Shown: positions 24,601 to 34,853, counted from the stretch's first letter. The stretch is DNA of 64,000 nt from Merluccius polli (GCA_030340625.1 JAOPHQ010002316.1:2501-66500), one strand, 5' to 3'. Made by a program: numbers and translations. Notes: a model not told the origin generated them from the sequence alone.

Positions 24601-25576
24601 AGGCTCCGTGGAAGCCAACGTGGGCACCGACGAGGGTCTCCAGACCATAAGCCTGTCCTCCGATGAGGACGAGGTCCTGCATGTCCGCGAAGAAGACGTC
24701 TTCCTGGAGTCGGAGGCCTTGGCCGCAGGCACCTCCAGCACCCTGGAGCGCTCCCGAGCGGAGAAGCTGAAACGCTCCAGCCTGAAGAAGGTGGACAGCA
24801 TCAAGAAGGCCTTCTCCCGCCAGAGCATCGAGAAGAAGATGACCAAGATCGGCACCAAGATCGTGCCCCCGGAGCGCCGCGAGAAGATCAAGAAGAGCTT
24901 CACCCCCAACCACCCCAAGAGTCCCACCTCCCAGAGCTCCTCCTTCAAGGTGTCTCCCATGACCTTCAACGTGAAGAAGGTGCGAGACTCCGGGGTCCCG
25001 GCGCAGGACGGGGGCTCGCCCGGGAAGATGGCCCACGTGGAGATCCCCACTCTGGGCAGCATGGACGGAGAGGCTTCCATGGCAGAGGTGCACCCCCTCT
25101 GCGAGGGCCTTGAGGTGCAGGTAGTGGATGCGCTGCTGGCTCCGTCCACCCCTGAGAGCCTCAAGGGGGAGCATGTGGTCAACGGAGACAGCGGACGCAT
25201 GGAGGGGGCCGACCTGAGCTGCAGCCTCACCCCCGGCTTGGCGCTTCCGGAGCAAGACGACGAGGATGGGGAGGATGGGGAAGAGGAACAAGAGGAAGAG
25301 AAGGAGCAGCACGAAGTGGCTGTTAATGGAGCCGCTGACATCGCCGCTGATGTCGCCGCTGACGTCACCACTGACATCGCTGCTGATGTCTCCACTGATG
25401 TCGCCGCTGACGTCTCCACTGACGTCGCCGCTGACATCGCCGCTAACGTCACCGCTGACGTCGCCGCTGACGTCGCCGCTGATGTCACCGCTGATGTCAC
25501 TGCTGATGTCATGGCTAATGTGGCTGCAAATAATGTTGTATCCATGGCAGCCGTTGCCGTGCAGCAAGCATCTTAA
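7752..25576 (+). CDS. cavin2: Caveolae-associated protein 2 (cavin-2 / SDPR), two coding exons
   Basis: Coding exons are 7752-8292 and 24497-25576 (phase 0 junction, CAG|GTGAGT donor and CACAG|GAA acceptor), giving about 539 residues after allowing for one frame break; human SDPR has about 425. The protein is a peripheral coat component of plasma-membrane caveolae that binds phosphatidylserine and joins cavin-1 complexes (family knowledge). The N-terminus MGEDSSHAE matches the family start. The helical region HR1 (about residues 72-180) holds ALLDKLVNMLDAVQDNQ and ends HFKVLIFQ at the exon junction. HR2 (about 268-317) holds the basic stretch KRSSLKKVDSIKKAFSRQ. The C-terminus carries 16 four-residue Ala-Asp-Val type repeats (about 459-522), which the human protein lacks. 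Odd points: the frame changes by +1 between about 7940 and 7962, and the intron is 16.2 kb of repeats. Which teleost paralogue (cavin2a or cavin2b) cannot be told. Confidence 0.93.
8333..8790 (+). repeat. Tandem duplication of about 276 bp just inside cavin2 intron 1
   Basis: The segment at 8333-8488 (GTTCAGAGAAGG, then CCCGAGGAGCCTATGAGCAAG, G/GT tracts and CGGTAACAACAAAAA) recurs at 8609-8762 with a few changes. A third partial copy (GTTCAACTGTCAG plus GT and G runs) follows at about 8762-8815. It starts about 40 bp after the exon 1 donor and contains several G-runs of 10 to 20 bases. Confidence 0.8.
8816..17470. other. cavin2 intron 1, left part: microsatellites and repeat fragments only
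   Basis: Contains (CAGA)n and (CA)n at about 8958-9002, GT arrays at 9075-9120 and 9205-9300, CA at 9392-9421, and mixed CA/GT at 9866-10065. A TTAA-type MITE end (TTAAAGGGCCCCTG then TTTTACCACCAGGTGTG) lies at 10513-10550, a GGTGCCCTAGG fragment at 11155-11215, and a diverged palindromic derivative of the same MITE family at about 11640-11765. From about 12200 to 17470 I find no exon, RNA gene or delimited element. Confidence 0.6.
17480..17845 (+). mobile_element. 5'-truncated LINE (L2-like) 3' end
   Basis: One frame reads CWTELPADVRTADSPPV, resembling the WxxLPxxVRxADS motif near the end of L2-type ORF2 proteins. The non-coding tail that follows ends TTGTAAGTCGCTTTGGACAA, GTGTCTGCTAAATG and an ATGTAA repeat, a 3' end seen widely in fish repeats. 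The element is on the + strand, in sense with cavin2, and keeps only the last few hundred bases. Confidence 0.65.
17846..19534. other. cavin2 intron 1, unremarkable segment
   Basis: Mostly unique sequence with short GT, CT and poly-G runs. No coding exon, RNA gene or delimited transposon is seen. Confidence 0.55.
19535..21405. mobile_element. 1.87-kb hAT-like non-autonomous transposon with TSD
   Basis: The left terminus CAGTGTTTCCC (19535) and right terminus GGGAAACACTG (to 21405) are perfect 11-bp inverted repeats. The subterminal CATTCTGTGGTGG and CCGCCACAGAATG are also inverted. GGTATT directly flanks both ends (19529-19534 and 21406-21411). A 65-bp minisatellite lies inside. No transposase frame survives. 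The TIR type suggests hAT, although only 6 bp of target duplication are identical rather than the usual 8. It sits within cavin2 intron 1. Confidence 0.78.
20642..21015 (+). repeat. 65-bp minisatellite rich in GACTCG
   Basis: GTGGATCAATAGGGACTCGA recurs at 20669, 20734, 20799 and 20864, an exact 65-bp period, followed by degenerate GACTCG-rich sequence to about 21015. The unit itself is built of shorter ACTCGGACTCG repeats. It lies wholly inside the hAT-like element. Confidence 0.92.
21412..24496. other. cavin2 intron 1, right part
   Basis: Mostly unique sequence. The segment at about 24190-24255 (CCCTAGGGGCACGCGTGCCC then TTTGAGAAACACTGG) looks like the end of a dispersed DNA transposon. 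The branch and pyrimidine region before 24497 reads CTTGCTCTTTTCTATTGTTCTCCACAG. No other gene is seen. Confidence 0.55.
24497..25576 (+). CDS. cavin2: cavin2 coding exon 2 (HR2, acidic region and Ala-Asp-Val repeat)
   Basis: The exon follows a pyrimidine-rich tract and CCACAG and begins EDSEIPSTVVVKDS, in phase with exon 1 and matching the EENEIP start of mammalian SDPR exon 2. It holds the SLSSDEDEV acidic motif, HR2, the KVSPMTFNVKKVRDSG segment typical of cavin-2, a Glu-rich acidic stretch, and the tetrapeptide repeat. The stop is TAA at 25574-25576. The minus strand is also open for over 350 codons here, a side effect of codon bias and the repeat rather than a gene. Confidence 0.95.
   Translation, partial: EDSEIPSTVVVKDSLKSPLPRQFDADSVLPAPSVTGSVEANVGTDEGLQTISLSSDEDEVLHVREEDVFLESEALAAGTSSTLERSRAEKLKRSSLKKVDSIKKAFSRQSIEKKMTKIGTKIVPPERREKIKKSFTPNHPKSPTSQSSSFKVSPMTFNVKKVRDSGVPAQDGGSPGKMAHVEIPTLGSMDGEASMAEVHPLCEGLEVQVVDALLAPSTPESLKGEHVVNGDSGRMEGADLSCSLTPGLALPEQDDEDGEDGEEEQEEEKEQHEVAVNGAADIAADVAADVTTDIAADVSTDVAADVSTDVAADIAANVTADVAADVAADVTADVTADVMANVAANNVVSMAAVAVQQAS
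25331..25522 (+). repeat. 16-unit 12-bp coding tandem repeat (Ala-Ala-Asp-Val) in cavin2
   Basis: Exactly 192 bp, or 16 in-frame 12-bp units, encode variants of [A/S/T/M][A/T][D/N][V/I], such as AADI, AADV, TTDI and STDV. The commonest unit is close to GCCGCTGACGTC. Because TGACGTC recurs, the DNA is also an array of CRE-like half sites, including at least one full TGACGTCA. Variation is mostly at synonymous or T/S/A positions, which suggests expansion while reading frame was kept. Confidence 0.9.
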
Positions 25577-27470
25577 TCACTAGTTAGTTTGATTTGTTGA
25601 TCTTATAGTTTCTGCTTGTGTTGACTTGTTTGAATAAGAAGTTGTCTATCTGAATTGTCACTGTTGGTTTGGCAACTATTTTATGTTGTCTTCTCACACT
25701 CCTGCGTCATCCCACCTTATATCTGAGGTGCCCTATAAACCACGATAGTCGAGAGAGAGAATAACACAATCACTCTTTTCCTTCCTTAACCTGTTTGCCA
25801 ATAGTCTAACTGACACACGAGTTTCAAGCATCAATCCAGCCCAATACAGCTTTATCCCCAGACCCCCCGTGTGCTGGTCTCCAAGCTTACGGCCTTGTTG
25901 TGTCACAGTCACAATCACTCACCCTCGCACAGAACTAAACTCAAGCCATTCAGGACCCACATATCTCCAGGGTGCGTGGCCAACCATCTTCCTCCTCCTC
26001 CTCCTGATCCTCCTCCTCCTCTGTTGGTCCACTCCTGGACACTCAATCAGGTGAAGAAATAGACTCTTTGTTCGTTGGAAAGAAATAAAGAAAAAAATAC
26101 TACTGCCTGCAGCTGGTGGAGTCAGTTGGTTGCCAGGTTGTGTTGAAGATGGAATGAGCGGTTTCAATGGCATGTTTCCAACAGAGCAGACCTGGAGTAT
26201 TTTTGGGGACTACGTTTCCCAGAAGCTGTTTACAGAGCGTCCAATGTCCTTCATTTCCTGTAAACACATCAACACGTCCACTGTACACGTCCACACATAT
26301 TTTTGACTCCAGGATCACATCAAGTAGCTAATTTGTTTTATAAGGCGGGGTGTCGTTTACACCAACTTAGTGAACTTGCAACCCACGGGGAAAAAAAGGT
26401 TGGGTTAGATTTTCATTGATGTTTTACATCAACACGTTTAGATGATAATCTAATGGATACATTACTAAAAATACAATCATAACTATAGCAAGATATTCCC
26501 TTGTTTTTTTATGCAGCAACAAATACCACTACATGATGGATGCTCAATGACAGGTAAAAGGGAAATAAGATACGTTTTCAGTCAAGGTTTTCTTTACTTG
26601 TTTGTGTGTTTGTTAAGTTTACAGGAAATAATCATCATTGTTAATCATTATTTACTACGTTGACACCATCAAACACTGGCTTTTACAGTCAACACTTTTG
26701 TGGTTGTATTAATGAGCATTATGCATGTGACACTAAAACATACACCACATACATTTTGATTTACCACTATGAGTCTTATGTTAAAAACTATTTTGTTGAT
26801 GACAACAAAGCGTTGCTGAACTTGTGCTGTTAACCATGCATGAACAAGTTCCTCAATACAACCATATTGTAAGTGTTACGATTGAATCCCTTGTCCTCTT
26901 TTCTAAACATCAATGTGAAAATCCTAAGCTACGGTGTGAATCGTAGGGGTGTTCTTCGATTATTTTGTCTTGCAGGCATAGATAACCAGCATTTAATGTT
27001 TACTTTGTATCGCTTCTTACAGTATATCTTAGGCATAAGCACAGAAACACACACATACACACACATATGCAGGGTCTTGGCCCGAAACCTACAAGGACGC
27101 CGTCTGCGTGACTCAATCTTGTGTGAGTAATCACAGACGTCGAGGAGAAAATGCCTCTGTTGTTTCTTCTTACGCAGATAGCGTGCTAAAAGGACACTAA
27201 AGATAACTTTAGCTGTAGTTTTAGTGAGGTTTGACGCCAAACAAACAGAAAGCGAGTGATGTTCCCACTAGAGAGAAAAACAAATGATACACAACAGACA
27301 CAATGTTTATTTGAACTATCTTTTCAGTGCTGTCTGATTTATTTTGTATAAGGGCCTCCTAAATATGTAATGATTTGTACCTGATTTGTATGCATTTTAT
27401 TGTCCTGGCCCTCTTTTTAGATGCCTCCTGTGAAATCCAACTTTTATTAAAACTAACAAAAAAAACCTAA
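25577..27470 (+). other. Probable cavin2 3' UTR and downstream spacer
   Basis: After the stop codon the sequence is AT-rich and mostly unique. Candidate polyadenylation signals are AATAAA at about 26084 and ATTAAA at about 27446. The second lies shortly before an A-rich stretch, so the 3' UTR may reach nearly 2 kb. A (CTC)n run at 25989-26020 is the only simple repeat of note. The true transcript end cannot be decided from sequence alone. Confidence 0.45.
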
Positions 27471-28065
27471 ACGTTTAACAAATGATGCCAGGTGTGTAAG
27501 TTCGTGAATGCTAGGTGGAGATAGGAGAGAGAGAGAGAGAGAGGACAGCATTCCTCTGTTTGATGGATCTCTCTTCTACAGGCTATTTCTACCTCCTCCT
27601 GGCCTCCTTGTGGAGACCCAGGAGGAGGAGGCGTTTCGGAGCCAGGTGTTTCACCCCAGATGGAGGTCTTCCCTCCCGGCATATGGGGCTCGGGGCTACC
27701 AGGTTGTGGTGGGCTGGATACTAGAGGGTAGACTGGTAAAGTATTTATAAAAGCCTAAATTAGAAGACAGGGACTGGGGCAGTTTAAGTTTTATGGGGGG
27801 CGGGGGGGCGGACCTTGCTGTACCTTTTTCAGTGAATCCAAATAACAATGTAATAAATACTAATTCCTCCTATGCCAAGCAGAATTATTTTAATATAATT
27901 GTTTTTATTTTGATCCTCTGACTTGATAATCTAGTATATCTACAGTTAGTAATATATATAATATAATATATTGCCATAATGTCAGAAGTATGCAAATACA
28001 ATACTGGTGCATGAGGTCTGTTGAAGATGGATGGATAAAACACAAATGTTATTCGATAGCGCTCG

Positions 28066-28098
<33 letters not shown>

Positions 28099-29205
28099 TG
28101 TGTGTGTGTGTGTTTAAGTTTAGTCGCCTTTCTGTAATTATTCTACAGTGTTTTACATGATGACATAAGTTGACCCGAACAGCGCCTCGCTCTATAACCT
28201 CTTTCTAATGTAGACAGGCCTGCTTACTTATAGGCCTATACATATTCACATCCACACGTGTTTAATCGTACCATGGGGGGGTTTGTATTGTGGACCGAAA
28301 AATAGCACAAAATAAAGCGATAAGCAAATGTATTGTGTACGCGCTTACTATTAAATGAAATAAAAACCATATTATTTTGGACACAGAGGTATAGCTGAAT
28401 GTGTTGTGTTGTCGCATCCTAGGGATACCAGGCCTTTGGCTGATGTTGTGTAACCTACTTTTAGATGAACCGCCCAGACCAAAGACCTCCTTCCTTCTCC
28501 ATCGCTGAGGGGCCATCGCTGAAGGGCCCCTGCAGCTCCTTTACTTGGTTTCCTCTCTCCTCTGGCCTTTTCCTCAGACCTTAGCTACTTGTAATTAACA
28601 CGCTGGCTCATCTTGTTCTCGGCGTTGTGTGTAACCTATAATAAATCTATATATTTTACACATTTTCTTGCACTGCGCCCGGTTCTTGCTTGGAAAGAGA
28701 CACGTTTTATTCTTCCTAGACTACCTTTTATTGCCTATTTTTTTGGACCATATTGGTCCACATTAAGCTAGGCCTGCTAATGAAAGTAGCCTAGCATGAA
28801 GACAGGTCTATAACCAAATTCACTGCATGATTAAATGCAGATATGATTGATCTCCCAAAAAACATATATAAAAAGCCATTTCATGAAGTCTATGGTTAAA
28901 CGGACGGATATTTTGTGTAGGCCTACTAGCAAACAAAAAAAGGCTAAAATAAAAAGGCTTTAGTTCGTATGATGGACGTTTGTCTCCCCCAAGTGTCAGT
29001 ACGGTGTTAACTGCGGATAACTGTAACTAGGCAACAACAATGTTCACTTAACAACGTTGTCTATTTATAGAGCAGGCTACTAATAAGACGACCCGTCGAC
29101 GTTATAAAACAACTTTTCTATATATTAATATTCTATATTTTGATATTTAGTCATGGTGTATATGTATGTATATGTAGGTCACGTAAGATATATACTCTGC
29201 ATTCA
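27471..29205. other. Intergenic stretch between cavin2 and the tRNA gene
   Basis: Contains a GA run (27525-27542), a GT microsatellite (28068-28112) and AT-rich sequence. Short open frames show no protein family resemblance. Confidence 0.55.
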
Positions 29206-29287
29206 GTCACGGTGGCCGAGAGGTTAAGGCGTTGGACTCGAAATCCAATGGGGGTTCCCCGCACAGGTTCGAATCCTGTTCGTGACG
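29206..29287 (+). tRNA. tRNA-Ser (anticodon CGA)
   Basis: The 82-base cloverleaf has a 7-bp acceptor stem (GTCACGG with TCGTGAC, last pair G-U), an A box TGGCCGAGAGG, anticodon stem TTGGA/TCCAA around loop CTCGAAA (anticodon CGA), a long variable arm typical of serine tRNAs, and a T arm ACAGG-TTCGAAT-CCTGT containing the B box GGTTCGAATCC. A run of T residues at about 29293-29297 and longer runs after it provide a Pol III terminator. It stands alone between cavin2 and nabp1. No intron and no CCA are encoded, as expected for a nuclear tRNA. Confidence 0.96.
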
Positions 29288-29496
29288 AATCACTTTTTCG
29301 CTTTTTTTCCCACTTTTTTTTCTTATAACACATATTATGTAATTTAGTACTTATATAAATTATAAATACATCAACTATACAAATTATACAATATGAATAA
29401 TCATTATTCATGAAAAGTAATCTGTGTGTGACATACGGACGACATCAGCCCTTTAAAAATCACCGTTGCGCCCTAACGTCTCCGTCGTGTCCGACC

Positions 29497-29602
29497 ATAG
29501 ACTGTATATAAAGACATATATAAATATTATAGACTGTATATAAAGATAGATAGATATATAAATCTTATATACTGTATACATCTTTATATACAGTCTATGT
29601 GA
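29497..29602. mobile_element. Foldback MITE-like palindrome
   Basis: CATAGACTGTATATAAAGA at 29497 is inverted as TCTTTATATACAGTCTATG at about 29580-29600, with a partial internal copy (ATAGACTGTATATAAAGA) between. The stem would be about 19 bp with AT-rich repeats in the loop. This pair of ends is a common small fish repeat. Confidence 0.65.
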
Positions 29603-29699
29603 CCGTGATAATCCACTTCACGCGGGAGACGAATCACGTCTCGCGTGGACTCTCTCCCATTCACAAATCCGAGTCAGTACCATAATACACCATACCCCC

Positions 29700-30888
29700 C
29701 CCCCCCCCCCCCGCATCAATACCACAACAATACGTTATAAATGCAGTGTATGTATTAGTTCACCCCCCCCCCCCCCCCACCCCCCCAAAAAAATGTATCG
29801 GGGCCGTTTTTTTACAGAGCTGGACTCTCTTCGCCGACAAAGTACAACACCCCTCTTCCGTGCGAGGGGAATGGACTCGCCCGCCCAGTATAACAGGCGG
29901 TCGGCGGGGAAGACACGGCGTAGTTTGGGGCATTGTCCGCCCAGAGGGGGGGCGGCAGACAGACAGACAGACGTGTGTCAAAGTATGTGCTAGGGTTTTA
30001 ACAAAAAAAAGATAACAAATATATATTATAAATAGCGTCGATTATCGTTATAAATCAACCATTCAGCCATCAACAGCCAGGCTTTTACTCCACGACACAC
30101 CGCTTTAAAAGCGAGGGACCATACGACACTGTTATGTGGATGTGCAACAAAGGGGGGGCGGTGGTGGTGGTGGTGGGTTAGCTTAGCATGCTAACATAGC
30201 ATAACATAGCAGCTATCCTATCTCGCTATCCTATATCGCTTCACACAAAAGGAAAAGAAAACTCCGGAGCGACGCGGAGCACAAACGCGCCGTTACTGCT
30301 GTAGACGGACGCGCTTAGCCGGCGTTAGCTTAGCCGGCGTTAGCCTAGCCTAGCCTAGCCGGTGTTAGCCCAACTGCCTCTTTAGCAGGGAAGGGTTAGG
30401 TTAGGGTTCCGAGTACCAGGTGGGCTACACGTTATTGTGGTCCCGCTGGGGGGGGGGGGGGTCGGATCTCCTTTTTTGTTTTTGTGTGTTTTTTATGTTT
30501 TCCCGGAGGAAGAGGAGGAACGTTATGAGGAGGAGGGGAACCCCACGCCCGTCCTGAAGCCAAGATAGCTCCCGGCTAGCTCCCAGTGCTAACCCTCTTC
30601 TTCTCTCGCGCTCTCACTGGATGATCACACCTCGTCGCCCGACCAGATTGTTCTATAATCGGCTCGTTTAACATTTAGGACAATATATATATATATATCT
30701 CTTTAATGTCCTCCATGGAAAAACACGGGGTTTTAACCTGCTAGGCTAACGGGATAGTTAGCCGACCGCTAGCTATTTAGCCTGTAGCTGCTGTCACTGC
30801 ACCGGTTGCTCACTAGCAACGTTAGCTCGTTCACGCTCGGGGTTTTTTGTTGTTGTTGGGGGTTTTTTTTGGGGGGGGAGGGGTAACG
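29700..30888 (+). promoter_or_regulatory. GC-rich upstream region and probable promoter/5' UTR of nabp1
   Basis: CpG-containing sequence with poly-C runs (29696-29713 and 29763-29779), TAGCC/GTTAGC short repeats (30305-30370) and several G runs leads up to the nabp1 ATG. No TATA box is placed where one would be expected, so a CpG-type housekeeping promoter is likely. Transcription start and any non-coding exon cannot be placed. Confidence 0.4.
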
Positions 30889-33306
30889 ATGGCGAACCCC
30901 ACGGCCGAGGCCCTGTTCTTGATCAAGGACGTGAAGCCAGGGTCGAAAAATTTGAACATCGTCTTCATCGTTTTGGAGATAGGTGAGTTGTGGAGGAAGC
31001 GGGGACGGTTGTCGCGATGGTTTGTGGCGCAGATCTCGCGAGACTACCGTGTGTGTGTTGGGAGTGGGGGGGGGGGGGTTTCTTAAAGGGACCAGGTGTG
31101 GTTCAGGTCGTTTCCTTTCATCACAGAAGATAGTGGGGGTTTTGGAGAATAAACGTATGAAATGGAGATTCGTATGCATATGCATACCAAAAATGTTTCA
31201 ATAAAATGTGTGCAACTGACTAAAACTATAAATGCTGGAATATCGCACATTACATTTAAATCTGAAATGGGACGATTGTACATGGACATACGCCGTTGTA
31301 CTACTTGCCCAGGTCTATATAGTCGAGACGTGCTGGTGTGATTCGCCGTTTATGAAACTTTCTGGCATGTGTGAAAGTGTAGCTTTTGACCCTAATGACC
31401 TCTTGTCACCGATTATCAGGGAGGGTGACGAAGACGAAGGACGGCCACGAGGTGCGCTCCTGCAAGGTGGCGGACAAGAGCGGCAGCATCGCCATCTCCG
31501 TTTGGGACGAGCTGGGCAGTCTGATCCAAGCTGGAGATATCATCAGGCTCACCAGAGGGTACCGGTGCTTTATGATCTTTAATGCATCAATGGAGAGTGT
31601 TCAATATGTTGCATATATCTGTCTCACTAGACGGTAGCGTCTCCCCACACTTGAACCAATGTCAACTCCAGATGACTGTTACTTATCTGCTACGGATCTC
31701 ATATTTAACGCATTGCAAACACTTTTGGAAAATACCGAAACGTTGTCCACAGAAGTCATCTAAACGTTTCTTATCCAAATATATTTTGTGTTTTTCGGTA
31801 GGTATGCGTCCATCTGGAAGGGCTGCCTGACGTTGTACACCGGGAGAGGAGGGGACCTGCAGAAGATCGGAGAGTGAGTAATCTGCCGGTCTGACGTGAG
31901 GGTCGCTGCGAGGGTCACCGTCTGGTCTGCCAGTCGGTCAGACTGCGAACACTGGGGATCAAACCCAGAACCCTTGGGACTGACTGAGTCAAACAACCCA
32001 ACCAATCGACTGTCCTTCTACTCGCCACTCTGGTGTCATTTGGATGCAGGCACTTTGGCCAGATGTGCTAAAGTGTTAAAGGGCCCCTATTTGACATCCA
32101 GTGTGAGTGTGATTAGCCGTTACGAGCCGTTTCGAAATTGTGATGTCACTACCCTCTAGTTACATCACAAGTGGGAGTGTTCACCCAGATGTATGACTAG
32201 ATCGTAGGCTGATCTATCCATCATACATCTGAGTGAACCCTCCCACTTGTGATGTCACTAGAGGGGAAGTCGCATGACAATTTTGAAATTGCTAATCACA
32301 CACTCTGGTGGTAAAATACGGCCCCTTTAAGAACTTGTTGCTTGTGCATCTTAGAAGCTGGTGTATAGTTTAGCAAGTTAAATGATCAGTCAAATTCAGA
32401 GATGTTTTGAATTTACTTTCAGCTAATTACATATTTTAGTTTAGATTAAATTAATTCACTTGAAAGCCATCACAATGTTGTCAATGGACATACGGCTTAC
32501 GTTCTCATTGGCGCTACACAAGACACAAGGGTAGTTATGCTGGATAATTTTTAGTGTACAACTTTTGTGAGTCTGACACAACAATCAGTTTATAGATATG
32601 AATCAATGCAAAGCTAAATAAACACTATTTATTTCCTCCTGCCAGGTTCTGCATGGTGTATTCAGAGGTGCCCAACTTCAGTGAACCAAACCCAGACCTG
32701 CAAGCTCAGTCCAACCAGCAGAACAAGTCTGTGAGTCACCGCCGTCTCCACGAATACGTGATGAAAGTGCGCCGATCCACTGATAAGCACGAGTACATGT
32801 TTTATAGCGTGTCGTAAATGTTCAACCAACAGGGTAAACCGGACCAGAATCCAAGGGGAAACTCCCCACCCAATCAAAATTCAGGTACACCTGCACCACC
32901 AGGTATGATTTTCCTTGTAATCAGCAACCGATTTTTTTCATCCTGTCCCCAATCGCGCCGCGTTATCAAGACGCCAATCCCTTTAATTCACCGCAACGGG
33001 CAAGTCTCTCCCTCCCTACTTCCCCCGGCCGCTACCTGATTGGTTTTCCATGGACCGTTGTTGACACGTGTTTTTGTCGGTGTGTCCCCAGGTAACGGTA
33101 CCATGCAGCCGTTCGCCAACAACAACAACAACAACGCGCCGACCGGCGGGGCGCGCGACGCCTCCTTCGGCGCCACGGGCCGGCCCAACGGCCGCTCGCC
33201 GGGCAACGGAGCCCCGCCCGCCGTCGCCGCCACCGGACCCCCGGCCGCCACCAAACCCTCGGTTACCATTAGCAACGGCAGAGACCCCCGGCGTGCCAAG
33301 AGATGA
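30889..33306 (+). CDS. nabp1: Nucleic acid-binding protein 1 (SSB2/OBFC2A), six exons, complete
   Basis: Coding exons are 30889-30982, 31420-31558, 31802-31873, 32646-32730, 32833-32902 and 33092-33306, 675 bp including the stop, or 224 residues. All junctions are GT/AG and keep frame. The protein is a single-strand DNA-binding subunit of the SOSS complex in DNA damage response (family knowledge). The OB fold covers about residues 10-110, with [42 protein letters not shown] and GEFCMVYSEVPNFSEPNPD almost as in human SSB2. The tail is low in complexity (Asn, Pro and Gly rich, with a run of five to six Asn) and ends SNGRDPRRAKR, a family signature. NABP1 and NABP2 are close paralogues; position beside cavin2, as in mammals, favours nabp1. 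Intron 3 carries a palindromic MITE. Confidence 0.95.
31885..32005. repeat. Dispersed SINE-like fragment in nabp1 intron 3
   Basis: GGTCTGCCAGTCGG... GGGATCAAACCCAGAACCCTTGGGACTGACTGAGTCAAACAA resembles segments at 41640-41810, 51310-51430, 55865-56035 and 62465-62610. The GGTTCAAACCC-like core looks like a Pol III B box, so a tRNA-derived SINE is possible, but the copies are diverged. Confidence 0.45.
32076..32330. mobile_element. Palindromic piggyBac-like MITE in nabp1 intron 3
   Basis: The 255-bp element starts TTAAAGGGCCCC and ends GGCCCCTTTAA; the two halves are inverted copies along nearly their whole length (for example CCCTCTAGTTACATCACAAG and its complement CTTGTGATGTCACTAGAGGG). 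TTAA at both edges fits piggyBac-type target choice. Related copies are at 10513-10550, 11640-11765, 41470-41639 and 41815-41890. No coding capacity. Confidence 0.75.
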
Positions 33307-34100
33307 AACGGCGGCGACCCGGAGTCGTAGCGCTCCCCTCGCCGTTCGGTTGACCCCGTTGCCAAACCCGACGCTCACGACGAAAGAGGAACAAAAGAAT
33401 GAACTCTGTGCGCGCCGTCTAGTGCAGGTGTTTTTTATATATATAGATGCATATATATAAATATATATAAATATAGATATATGAGAAGCCCCCTAGTCAC
33501 TTGTGTTTTGAGTATAGTGCTAGTAGTGATGTGTCGCGGTCCGAGCGGTGGTGGCGGCGGCCGGACGCACGCTCCCTGTGGAAAACCGCCAGTCGCGTGC
33601 CAGTGTTACCTTCCCCCCCCCCCCTCACCCCCCTCACCCCCCCCCCCTCGCCACTCGCCACGTCTTGTTGTATGAAGCTACACGGCTTTACTTGAACACT
33701 CAATGCACTTTTGTTTTTTCTCTAAGTTATGGTGGAAGAGCCTCGCGGCCATTTACACTTCGAAATCATGTTTCAGCGGAGAGGGGCGGCGGCGGCGGCC
33801 GGGGGGGGGGGGAGAAAACAAAGCCTTAAAGTTGGTGGAAATGAGGACTGAATCCGAATGCGCTCCTTTTTGTTTTTGTTTTTTGTTTTTTTTAAACCAA
33901 ACCTTGTGAGTCGACGTAGACGAATGGCGGTGATTCAAAGTGAAAGTATGAGGTGTGTGTGACAATGAGGTCCGCTGGGTTCACACCAGCGTTTGGACTT
34001 TTATTTTTCTCAACTCTGAATACCATCGTGAACGTGGAACCATTTGGGGGAATTACTGGCAAAGAGGTTCACCAAATAAATTTTAAGATATTTACAGTCA
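33307..34100 (+). other. Probable nabp1 3' UTR
   Basis: Sequence after the stop contains AT-rich, C-rich and G-rich tracts and reaches a canonical AATAAA at 34075-34080. I take polyadenylation to follow soon after. Short open frames here have no family resemblance. Confidence 0.55.
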
Positions 34101-34817
34101 TTTGGGGGTTTTGTTTTTCCATTAGTTTGCTAATCTAGTCTGATGCGTTTTATTTTCGTCCTATTCCTACCGAATAGCCCAAGACCTCGGAGGAAACTGT
34201 CTCGACAAAATTCAGTTTTTTTAAATATTGGGGGCTAAAATGCATAAACGTCAACTTGGAAAAGAAATGCTCAATAGAGATTTTACTGAATGTGAACATA
34301 ACATTTAAAAAGGCTAAATGTTTTACATTGGTACGCCGTGTCTAAAACCGGTGTGTGCATCTTCCCATGATGACATAGCAGCCTATAAAGAAACACGGGT
34401 TTCTCTGTTCTGCATTTCCATAGTTCAGCCTGTAGACTTGTACAAACTGTTCAACAGCGTTGTGTGTACAAGAGGGTGATGCCACTTTACTGGAACCGGC
34501 CTCAGAAGGAAGCGGTTCCTGCATCACCATCTGGTGCCGGTCCATCGGTACCACTTGAGGAATGCTTGTGTGTGTGTCTGTGTGTTTATGCACAAAACGA
34601 GGTTTAGTGACTATTTTTTTTATCACAATATAATACATGGATTATTTTTCGATAGTGACAGGAAGTGGGTCACTATCTCGGCGTTGGTTCTGTGACGTGC
34701 GTCTGTCTTGAAGAGACGCGCAGGTTGCACTCATATCCTGTTGTTACACCAAGCACCTGCAAGTTTCCTGCACGTCCCTGGCCCCCAGGTCACCAAATGA
34801 CACACACGTAAAGCCAG

Positions 34818-34853
<36 letters not shown>

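Noticed and set aside
24464..25567. 367- and 354-codon open frames on the minus strand across cavin2 exon 2
   Set aside because: They are antisense shadows. The + strand frame matches cavin-2 along its length; the minus frames (SGDVSGD or TSAATSA repeats) come from the 12-bp coding repeat and codon bias.
29140..29411. Short open frames over 29140-29411 on both strands
   Set aside because: They overlap the tRNA-Ser gene and consist largely of its sequence.
32988..33378. Minus-strand open frames over nabp1 exon 6
   Set aside because: Antisense to the conserved SNGRDPRRAKR end; GC-rich codon bias keeps them open.
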